From Strigamia acuminata (Eukaryota; Arthropoda; Chilopoda; Geophilomorpha; Linotaeniidae), in NCBI GenBank assembly GCA_949358305.1, contig OX442314.1:1505087-1557586 (forward strand): 52,500 nucleotides of DNA. Reading direction: 5' to 3'. The translations under genes and the position numbers were made by a program. Below are positions 33,323 through 43,607 of this stretch, one piece after another (within the stretch, counting starts at the first letter, position 1; the number at the start of each line of letters is the position of its first letter). The notes beneath the pieces were generated by a model that worked only from the letters and a program-made list of their open reading frames with translations, was not told the origin of the DNA and made no database searches.

Positions 33323-33760
33323 TTAACGGCCCGTGCGGGCCGTTTTCGACCCGTTGCGGCCGTTTTCGACCCGTTGCGGCCCGTTTTCGACCCGTTACGG
33401 TCCTTGGCCGTAACGGGCCGAAAACGGGAAAACTGAAAAAGTCGAGTGCGAGACCACGTGACCCGGAGTGTGGTTTTTGGGGGCGAGGGCCGTCCTCCGA
33501 CCGCGCCGTGACGCGCCCCGAGTCGGATCAAGAGGCGACCCGGTCGGAAACCGAACCTCGGGGTTCCTCGAGGCGTGGTTTTTTGGGGACGGGGGGAGGG
33601 GGGGGGGGGGGGGGGGATCGGGTCGCGTGCTCCGACCGCGCCGCAACGCGATGTGGGTCGGTCACCAACTTTTGTCAATTTTTGACAAATTTCCACGGAA
33701 TTTCAGCAACATTTTACGAGACGTTTCTGCCCGACTAGACACGTTTCCGCAGGTTTTAGC
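33323..33760. repeat. Foldback element 3, right part and arm
   Basis: Satellite resumes with TTAACGGCCCGTGCGGG, then the full-length right arm (ACCACGTGACCCGGAGTGTG, GACCCGGTCGGAAACCGAAC, a G run, GGGTCGGTCACC) and an inverted-repeat half (TTGACAAATTTCCACGG). It mirrors the left arms at 20908-21190 and 35143-35425. Confidence 0.8.
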
Positions 33761-33844
33761 AAAACAACGTTAAATTCTGTGGAAATTTATCAAATGTTGA
33801 CAAAATTCTGTGCAAGTTTTGTCAGATACTTACTTACTTACGAT

Positions 33845-34698
33845 ATAAACTCGAACGTCGTCCATCGACACTCTCAACATTCCACCGGACATTTTCCGGA
33901 AGAGTTTGTCCCGATCGGGACCACGCCTCGACGAAGCCCGGGACCCGGTTTCCGACCGGGTCGTTTTTGGCCCAAGTCACGGCGCGTCGCGGCGCTTTCG
34001 GAGCACGCGACCCGATCCCCCCCTCCCCCCGTTCTCAAAAACCACGCCTCGACGAAGCCCGGGACCCGGTTTCCGACCGGGTCGTTTTTGGCCCAAGTCA
34101 CGGCGCGTCGCGGCGCTTTCGGAGCACGCGACCCGATCCCCCCCTCCCCCCGTTCTCAAAAACCACGCCTCGACGAAGCCCGGGACCCGGTTTCCGACCG
34201 GGTCGTTTTTGGCCCAAGTCACGGCGCGTCGCGGCGCGTTCGGAGCACATGAACCGATCCCCCCTCCCTCCCGTCACAAAAACCACGTTTTAGCGAAACC
34301 CTTGACCGGTCACAAAACCCACCGAACACCGAAAAGCAACGAACAAAACGCGCTCGGTCGCACGAACTACTCGGCCAAAACAACATCCGCAAATTCCGCA
34401 TCACAGTCGCGATCAACGAAACAACGTATAGGCCGCCGTAATGTTAAAAAGCGGGACCCTTTCGCCCCCGACAAAATCCGCACACATACCCCAAGGTTAA
34501 GCGCCGACTGGTCCCCGTCCGGCCGCGTCCGGGCGTCGCGTCCGCACGCCTGCTTTGCCTATCCTTCGGAAGCGAGTGCACCCGCAAAATCCGCACTTTG
34601 GGAGTGACTATTCCTCGGATTCCGGCCGGACCAAACTCTTCCGGAAAATGTCCGGGGGAATGCTGAGAGTGCCGATAGACGACATTCGATTTTATGTC
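33845..34698. repeat. Element with about 70-bp terminal inverted repeats and 3 x 121-bp tandem units
   Basis: Left end 33845-33912 and right end about 34630-34698 are imperfect reverse complements (ACATTTTCCGGAAGAGTTTG versus AAACTCTTCCGGAAAATGT). Inside, a 121-bp unit starting CCACGCCTCGACGAAGCC occurs at 33921, 34042 and 34163, followed by the block shared with 16680-16910. No transposase frame is present, so if mobile it is non-autonomous. Confidence 0.65.
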
Positions 34699-34925
34699 GT
34701 GGATTTTTGTGCGGTTTGCGCCGTGTTTATTATTCGTACGAGATTTGGTATTTTCGCAGGGTTGTTGTCGCGCGAGATTCATCGGGGTAAAGCGAGTTCA
34801 TCAACGACCTCGCCGGTGAATGTTGCTAAAAATCTGTGCAAGTGTTGTCAAATATTGCCGTGATTCGATGGAATTTTTGTCAGACATTGGGAAATTTTTT
34901 TTGACTTGTCCAACGCGCCAGTAAA
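34699..34925. other. Short spacer between repeat elements
   Basis: No gene or clear repeat beyond a fragment of the inverted-repeat motif near its right end. Confidence 0.4.
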
Positions 34926-35425
34926 TCGAGCGTCCACACGCGCCCACATGCGTGAACAGTGCACTCGCCCTCCGCGCCCCGTCGGCGTAGGCGCCGGCCG
35001 TCCCCCCTTTCTCTCTCTCTCTCTCTCTTCCGCCCGGGAATCGCCCTTCCGCCCGTCACCGAATTTTGTCAATATCTGATAAATTTCCACAGAATTGCAG
35101 CGACATTGTACGGGATATTTCTGCCCGATTTGACGGACTTATGTAAAACATTGTTGAAATTCCGTGGAAATTTATAAAATATTGACAAAGGTTGGTGACC
35201 GACCCACGGCGCGTTGCGGCGCGGTCGGAGCACGCGACCCAATCCCCCCCTCCCCCCGTCCCCAAAAAACCACGCCCCGAGGAACCCCGAGGTTCGGTTT
35301 CCGACCGGGTCGCCTCTTGATCCGACCCGGGGCGCGTCACGGCGCGGTCGGAGGACGGCCCTCGCCCCCAAAAACCACACTCCGGGTCACGTGGTCTCGC
35401 ACCCGACTCTCTCAGTTATCCCGTT
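34926..35425. repeat. Segmental duplicate of 20590-21190
   Basis: The order CGCCCACATGCGTGAACAGT, GGCGCCGGCC, CT run, long inverted repeat and left foldback arm is the same as at 20590-21190, with few base differences. It lacks the 102-bp tandem duplication. Confidence 0.85.
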
Positions 35426-38400
35426 ACGGCCCTTGGCCGTAACGGGCCGTTACGGGATCGTGACGGGACCGTCGGCGGCCCGTTAACGGCCCGCACGGGC
35501 CGTGACGGGATCGTGACGGGACCGTTGGCGGCCCGTTAACGGCCCGCACGCGCCGTGACGGGACCGTGACGGGACCGTCGGCGGCCCGTTAACGGCCCGT
35601 ACGACTCCATGCGGGCCGTTGACGGGCCGTTAACGGGCCGTTAACGGGCCGTTAACGGCGTAAATCGAAAAAATCAACAACCGACAACACGTACGTGAAA
35701 ACGCGTACAACATTCATAGACATTAATCTCGAATCCTGTTTTTGGTTTTACGCCGTTAACGGGCCGTTAACGGGCCGTTAACGGCCCGTTAACGGCCCGT
35801 TAACGGCCCGCGTGAGGTCGTACGGGCCGTCGGCGAGCCGAAGTCCGGGAACGAAGGCCGTGACGGGATCGTGACGGGACTGTCGGCGGCCCGTTAACGG
35901 CCCGCACGCGCCGTGACGGGACCGTGACGGGACCGTCGGCGGCCCGTTAACGGCCCGTGCGGGCCGTTGCGGGATCGTGACGGGATCGTCGACGGCCCGT
36001 TAACGGCCCGTGCGGGCCGTTGCGGGCCGTTGACGGGCCGTTGACGGGCCGTTAACGGGCCGTTAACGGGCCGTTACGGCGTGAATCGAAAAAATCAACA
36101 ACCGACAACACGTACGTGAAAACGCGTACAACATTCATAGACATTAATCTCGAATCCTGTTTTCGGTTTTGCCCCGTTAACGGGCCGTTAACGGGCCGTT
36201 AACGGGCCGTTAACGGCCCGTGCGGGCCGTTGCGGGATCGTGACGGGACCGTCGACGGCCCGTTAACGGCCCGTGCGGGCCGTTGCGGGATCGTGACGGG
36301 ACCGTCAGCGGCCCGTTAACGGCCCGTGCGGGCCGTTGCGGGATCGTGACGGGATCGTCGACGGCCCGTTAACGGCCCGTGCGGGCCGTTGCGGGCCGTT
36401 GACGGGCCGTTGACGGGCCGTTAACGGGCCGTTAACGGGCCGTTACGGCGTGAATCGAAAAAATCAACAACCGACAACACGTACATGAAAACGCGTACAA
36501 CATTCATAGACATTAATCTCGAATCCTGTTTTTGGTTTTACGCCGTTAACGGGCCGTTAACGGGCCGTTAACGGCCCGTTAACGGCCCGCGTGAGGTCGT
36601 ACGGGCCGTCGGCGAGCCGAAGTCCGGGAACGAAGGCCGTGACGGGATCGTGACGGGACCGTCAGCGGCCCGTTAACGGCCCGTGCGGGCCGTTGCGGGA
36701 TCGTGACGGGATCGTCGACGGCCCGTTAACGGCCCGTGCGGGCCGTTGCGGGCCGTTGACGGGCCGTTGACGGGCCGTTAACGGGCCGTTAACGGGCCGT
36801 TACGGCGTGAATCGAAAAAATCAACAACCGACAACACGTACGTGAAAACGCGTACAACATTCATAGACATTAATCTCGAATCCTGTTTTCGGTTTTGCCC
36901 CGTTAACGGGCCGTTAACGGGCCGTTAACGGGCCGTTAACGGCCCGTGCGGGCCGTTGCGGGATCGTGACGGGACCGTCGACGGCCCGTTAACGGCCCGT
37001 GCGGGCCGTTGCGGGATCGTGACGGGACCGTCAGCGGCCCGTTAACGGCCCGTGCGGGCCGTTGCGGGATCGTGACGGGATCGTCGACGGCCCGTTAACG
37101 GCCCGTGCGGGCCGTTGCGGGATCGTGACGGGACCGTCAGCGGCCCGTTAACGGCCCGTGCGGGCCGTTGCGGGATCGTGACGGGATCGTCGACGGCCCG
37201 TTAACGGCCCGTGCGGGCCGTTGCGGGCCGTTGACGGGCCGTTGACGGGCCGTTAACGGGCCGTTAACGGGCCGTTACGGCGTGAATCGAAAAAATCAAC
37301 AACCGACAACACGTACATGAAAACGCGTACAACATTCATAGACATTAATCTCGAATCCTGTTTTTGGTTTTACGCCGTTAACGGGCCGTTAACGGGCCGT
37401 TAACGGCCCGTTAACGGCCCGCGTGAGGTCGTACGGGCCGTCGGCGAGCCGAAGTCCGGGAACGAAGGCCGTGACGGGATCGTGACGGGACCGTCAGCGG
37501 CCCGTTAACGGCCCGTGCGGGCCGTTGCGGGATCGTGACGGGATCGTCGACGGCCCGTTAACGGCCCGTGCGGGCCGTTGCGGGCCGTTGACGGGCCGTT
37601 GACGGGCCGTTAACGGGCCGTTAACGGGCCGTTACGGCGTGAATCGAAAAAATCAACAACCGACAACACGTACGTGAAAACGCGTACAACATTCATAGAC
37701 ATTAATCTCGAATCCTGTTTTCGGTTTTGCCCCGTTAACGGGCCGTTAACGGGCCGTTAACGGGCCGTTAACGGCCCGTGCGGGCCGTTGCGGGATCGTG
37801 ACGGGACCGTCGACGGCCCGTTAACGGCCCGTGCGGGCCGTTGCGGGATCGTGACGGGACCGTCAGCGGCCCGTTAACGGCCCGTGCGGGCCGTTGCGGG
37901 ATCGTGACGGGATCGTCGACGGCCCGTTAACGGCCCGTGCGGGCCGTTGCGGGCCGTTGACGGGCCGTTGACGGGCCGTTAACGGGCCGTTAACGGGCCG
38001 TTACGGCGTGAATCGAAAAAATCAACAACCGACAACACGTACATGAAAACGCGTACAACATTCATAGACATTAATCTCGAATCCTGTTTTTGGTTTTACG
38101 CCGTTAACGGGCCGTTAACGGGCCGTTAACGGCCCGTTAACGGCCCGCGTGAGGTCGTACGGGCCGTCGGCGAGCCGAAGTCCGGGAACGAAGGCCGTGA
38201 CGGGATCGTGACGGGACCGTCAGCGGCCCGTTAACGGCCCGTGCGGGCCGTTGCGGGATCGTGACGGGATCGTCGACGGCCCGTTAACGGCCCGTGCGGG
38301 CCGTTGCGGGCCGTTGACGGGCCGTTGACGGGCCGTTAACGGGCCGTTAACGGGCCGTTACGGCGTGAATCGAAAAAATCAACAACCGACAACACGTACG

Positions 38401-40445
38401 TGAAAACGCGTACAACATTCATAGACATTAATCTCGAATCCTGTTTTCGGTTTTGCCCCGTTAACGGGCCGTTAACGGGCCGTTAACGGGCCGTTAACGG
38501 CCCGTGCGGGCCGTTGCGGGATCGTGACGGGACCGTCGACGGCCCGTTAACGGCCCGTGCGGGCCGTTGCGGGATCGTGACGGGACCGTCAGCGGCCCGT
38601 TAACGGCCCGTGCGGGCCGTTGCGGGATCGTGACGGGATCGTCGACGGCCCGTTAACGGCCCGTGCGGGCCGTTGCGGGATCGTGACGGGACCGTCAGCG
38701 GCCCGTTAACGGCCCGTGCGGGCCGTTGCGGGATCGTGACGGGATCGTCGACGGCCCGTTAACGGCCCGTGCGGGCCGTTGCGGGCCGTTGACGGGCCGT
38801 TGACGGGCCGTTAACGGGCCGTTAACGGGCCGTTACGGCGTGAATCGAAAAAATCAACAACCGACAACACGTACGTGAAAACGCGTACAACATTCATAGA
38901 CATTAATCTCGAATCCTGTTTTCGGTTTTGCCCCGTTAACGGGCCGTTAACGGGCCGTTAACGGGCCGTTAACGGCCCGTGCGGGCCGTTGCGGGATCGT
39001 GACGGGACCGTCGACGGCCCGTTAACGGCCCGTGCGGGCCGTTGCGGGATCGTGACGGGACCGTCAGCGGCCCGTTAACGGCCCGTGCGGGCCGTTGCGG
39101 GATCGTGACGGGATCGTCGACGGCCCGTTAACGGCCCGTGCGGGCCGTTGCGGGATCGTGACGGGACCGTCAGCGGCCCGTTAACGGCCCGTGCGGGCCG
39201 TTGCGGGATCGTGACGGGATCGTCGACGGCCCGTTAACGGCCCGTGCGGGCCGTTGCGGGCCGTTGACGGGCCGTTGACGGGCCGTTAACGGGCCGTTAA
39301 CGGGCCGTTACGGCGTGAATCGAAAAAATCAACAACCGACAACACGTACATGAAAACGCGTACAACATTCATAGACATTAATCTCGAATCCTGTTTTTGG
39401 TTTTACGCCGTTAACGGGCCGTTAACGGGCCGTTAACGGCCCGTTAACGGCCCGCGTGAGGTCGTACGGGCCGTCGGCGAGCCGAAGTCCGGGAACGAAG
39501 GCCGTGACGGGATCGTGACGGGACCGTCAGCGGCCCGTTAACGGCCCGTGCGGGCCGTTGCGGGATCGTGACGGGATCGTCGACGGCCCGTTAACGGCCC
39601 GTGCGGGCCGTTGCGGGCCGTTGACGGGCCGTTGACGGGCCGTTAACGGGCCGTTAACGGGCCGTTACGGCGTAAATCGAAAAAATCAACAACCGACAAC
39701 ACGTACGTGAAAACGCGTACAACATTCATAGACATTAATCTCGAATCCTGTTTTTGGTTTTACGCCGTTAACGGGCCGTTAACGGCCCGTTAACGGCCCG
39801 CACAGGCCGTGACGGGATCGTGACGGGACCGTCGGCGGCCCGTTAACGGCCCGCACGGGCCGTGACGGGATCGTGACGGGACCGTCGGCGGCCCGTTAAC
39901 GGCCCGCACGGGCCGTGACGGGATCGTGACGGGACCGTCGGCGGCCCGTTAACGGCTTGTACGGGCCGTTACGGGATCGTGACGGGACCGTGACGGGACC
40001 GTCGGCGGCCCGTTAACGGCCCGTACGATTCCATGCGGGCCGTTGACGGGATCGTGACGGGACCGTCGGCAGCCCGTTAACGGCCCGCACGGGCCGTGAC
40101 GGGATCGTGACGGGACCGTCGGCGGCCCGTTAACGGCCCGCACGAGCCGTGACGGGATCGTGACGGGACCGTTGGCGGCCCGTTAACGGCCCGCACGGGC
40201 CGTGACGGGATCGTGACGGGACCGTCGGCGGCCCGTTAACGGCTTGTACGGGCCGTTACGGGATCGTGACGGGACCGTCGGCGGCCCGTTAACGGCCCGC
40301 ACGGGCCGTTAACGGGGTCGTTACGGGACCGTCGGCGGCCCGTGCGGCGGCCTCGCCAACCTCGTGCGGCCCGTTAACGGCCCGTACGGGCCGTTACGGG
40401 GCCGTTGCGGGATCGTCGGCGGCCCGTTAACGGCCCGCACGGGAC
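35425..40445. repeat. Satellite block 4: higher-order CCGTTAACGG array with unique cores
   Basis: About 5 kb built from short words (GGGCCGTTAACGGCCC, GGGATCGTGACGGGACCGTC). Eleven copies of a unique core of about 105 bp (from AATCAACAACCGACAACACG to ATTAATCTCGAATCCTG) recur every 357-477 bp, near 35665, 36085, 36450, 36810, 37290, 37650, 38010, 38370, 38845, 39320 and 39680. The left foldback arm is present; no right arm is found. The array ends in CGCACGGGACAACGGGCGCC. No genes. Confidence 0.9.
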
Positions 40446-41017
40446 AACGGGCGCCAACGAGCGCCGGTAGTCCCGGTAATTTGTTTCAAAATAAATATTT
40501 GTCACCGTCTCCCCTCCCTCCTCCTCCTCCCCCTCCTCTCCCTCTCGAGGCCAGACACGGCCGCTCCAAAATACGAACCACGACGATGCCTCCGTACCGA
40601 TAGACCGAGTGGGTCGCGCGACAGACAATGCGCGCAAACTACCGTCGGCGCACGGTGTGCACGGCGCAACACCACGGAAGTAACTACCGGTGCGCCCCTC
40701 GTGCGTGCGAGGCAACCCCGAGCTCGCTTAAAGAAGCCACGCAACAACAACCGAGTTCGTTTATCTATTTATTTATTTTTTATTCGTCTAGCATTTTAAA
40801 CGAATCGATGAAAACAAATGAAAACAAACAAACAAATTAATAAACAAATCGAATACATAAAAAAATAAAATAAAATAAAATAAAATAAAATAAAATAAAG
40901 ATGAAATGAAATGAAATAAAATGAAATATTGGCCGTTTCGATCCTCGATGTCGCCTTTATCTGCCTATCCATCTATTCTGAAATGAGAGAAGAAAAGATG
41001 AGTATTCGAAGAGGCGC
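40446..41017. other. Intergenic, AAAAT repeats
   Basis: No gene recognised. A mixed GC-rich stretch, then AT-rich sequence with AAAAT units near 40865-40900, forming the 3' flank of gene D. Confidence 0.5.
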
Positions 41018-41796
41018 TTAGTGGAGAATTCGCTCACTGTCCCGTTTCTTCGACTCGCGGGTAACCGCCGGTGCGTCGGAGGAGCCACCAGTGTTGGGTG
41101 GCGGCTAAAAAAAAAAAAAAAAAAAAAAAAACGAATGTTTGTCGAAATACGGGGAAAAAAAGGTGCGTACATGCACGGTGAACGTTTTCCACCGACTGAC
41201 TCACTCACCATGCGCATCAGCATTCTAACTATAGCGCGGTGCGCGTCCAACGCCAAACGCGAGAACACGGGGCCTCCAGCCGGGAGCAACTCGACTCCAT
41301 CGGCGACGTCTCGGTCGTCGCTCTCTTCCTCCTCTTCCTCTTCATCTTCTTCTTCTTCCTCTTCTTCTCCTTCTCCTCCCTCTCCTCCTTCTTCGCCCTC
41401 TCCCTCCTCCGCCACTGTCTTTGCCGGAGCCTCCAGCCCGCCCGACAAGGGAGCGGCGGACGACGTAGATGGGACGGCGTCGCTCGACGACGAGGCGACG
41501 ACGCGCGCTGGCGACGATTCTCCGTCTTGACGCGGCTGGAAAATGGAGGGGGAATAGGCGAATGAATAGACGAATGAACGACGACAATCTTGACGGGATA
41601 CCTTTTTGGTTGGCGCCGGATCGCCCGCTTCCCCGGGACGCTTTACCGTTCGCTGCGTCTCCGGCGACTGTGGCTGCGTCGGCGTCTCCGACGTCCCCGG
41701 TGACGGTGGTTGCGACGGTAGCTGCGACTGCGGCGGCTGCAGCTGCGTCAGCGCCTCGTTCTCGCTCCCACTCTCGCTCTCGTTTTCGATCGGCAT
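41018..41796 (-). CDS. D: acidic, proline/glutamine-rich protein of unknown function (202 aa)
   Basis: Three coding exons on minus: 41796-41602, 41535-41209, 41104-41018, all phase 0. Exon 1 begins MPIENESESGSENEAL directly after a CAG acceptor and is rich in P, Q, S and T, ending in a basic APTKK. Exon 2 carries a long Glu run, then DRDVADGVELLPAGGPVF and a short helix LALDAHRAIVRMLMRM. Exon 3 is short and basic (TRESKKRDSERILH). A GTGAGC donor near the end could add a tiny exon ending in TAG at about 40982, which would change only the last residues. No known domain. Composition resembles the disordered N-termini of A1 and C. Confidence 0.55.
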
Positions 41797-42600
41797 CTGT
41801 AGAGAAGGAATAAATTAAATTAAATTGAATTAAATCGAAGCGCGAGCGCGGTAAAACCGAAAGAAGAAGGGGTGGAGGTGAGGAAAAGAGACCGAAGGAC
41901 GAGCGAGAGGGGGGCGCTATAGTTTCACCGCACGACTCGTTGCACTATACGAATTGCCCCGAAACAAACGCCTATTTATTTCTTTATTTTTTTTTATTTA
42001 TTCATTCATTCGTTAATCTCGTCCACTCGTTAAGTTTTATCAAATTCGTTAAACTCGTTCGTCCATTCGTCAAATTGGTCGTTTCGTCTAGCGACGAGAA
42101 CAACGGCGACGCTAACGTTTACGCGAGTAACTCGGTGAGTTCGTGCATTCTGCGCACGCAAAACGCGAACGCGGCCAATTGACAAAATAACATTTTACAA
42201 GTAATGGTTTAATAATTTACCTCCGTGTGCGAAGCGCGTGTCGCGTCCATTGTGTCTGTCTGTCTGATTTTGGCGAATGAACCGACGCGACGCCCGGTGA
42301 TAACAATGGCGATAATGACACGCGACGTAGCATACTTCTAGCTAAACAACAATAATAATAATAATTCATTAAAAAAATAAAATGAAATAGAATAATTAAA
42401 TAAACAAACAAAATAATAAATAGATAAATAAATAAATAAATAAATAAATAAGTCGAAAATAAATAAACTAGCGGCGGGACGGGCCGAGGTCAGAGATTTT
42501 GCTCCGTTCTCGCGTCTGTCTATTCCGGGTAGAGGGAGGGAGCGAACGGGCGCGCGCCGGACATCGCTCGGAATTAAAAAACGGGTAACGGGGGAAGACA
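41797..42600. other. Intergenic region upstream of D
   Basis: No gene recognised. AT-rich with AAAT arrays near 42420-42450; the first, untranslated exon of D may be here. Confidence 0.45.
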
Positions 42601-43556
42601 GACAGTCGAAATTTGATTCCCCGGTCGTGGAATCGACTCCGCGACCCGTGCTTTAACGGTTAATTGGATTATCTTCGTCGTGACTTATCGGGATAAAAAT
42701 TTTATAGAAAATCGGCCGTATCGTATTTTATTTTCATCTTCCGAGGGTCTCGCGTCGTCGTTGTGGACGGGAGTCTTCCCGAACACGTTCGACGGGCTTC
42801 GCGAATGCTTTCAGATCGGACGCGGAACTCGGGCCCGCCGCTCGGTCGAGCGGCGCCAGTACCCGCCGAGCGGCGCGGTATCCGATCAAATAACTCCCTT
42901 GCTTCGTCACGGTCTCGGACTGGCCTTCGGGCCGGTCAAAATAACAAATAAATGAATAAATCGAAAATAGAACGCCCCCGTCCCGGCGAGACTAGGGGCG
43001 GGTGGCGTCGTTGAGCGGCGGCAGCGGCGGCGGTAGCCCCGACGACTCGCCCCGAAAATAAGCTCCCGCACCAGCATTCCTTCGTCCGTCTAAACCTCGC
43101 AGCGCGTGCGGTCGCGTGCATTCTACTCGTGTCCGGTGTGGCGATCGGTACAGAGTAAAAAAAAGATCACCCGAAAAAGAAAGACGATTAAAGTTTTAAT
43201 TCTCCGGTCGTGGAACCGACTTTGCGGTTCGTGCTTTAACCGTTAATTAGGTTATCTTCGTCGCAACTCGTCGTAATAAAAATTTCACAGAAAATCAGCC
43301 GTTTCGTATTTTATTTTCATCTTCCGGGGGTCTCGCGCCGTCGTTGTGGACGGGAGTCTTCCCGAACACGTTCGATGGGTTTTGCCGACACTTTCAGATC
43401 GAATGCGGAACTCGGGCCCGTCGCTCGGTCGAGCGGCGCCAGTACCCGCCGAGCGGCACGGTATCCGATACCCGTCTTTTTTAAACCTCCCTTGCTTCGT
43501 CGGTCTCAGACTGGCCTTCGGGTCGGTCAAAATAAATAAATAAATAAATAAATGAA

Positions 43557-43607
<51 letters not shown>

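Noticed and set aside
35425-40445. CRISPR-like regular spacing of repeats and unique cores
   Set aside because: Cores are repeated, not unique spacers, and the flanking units are palindromic satellite in a eukaryotic genome; no cas genes.
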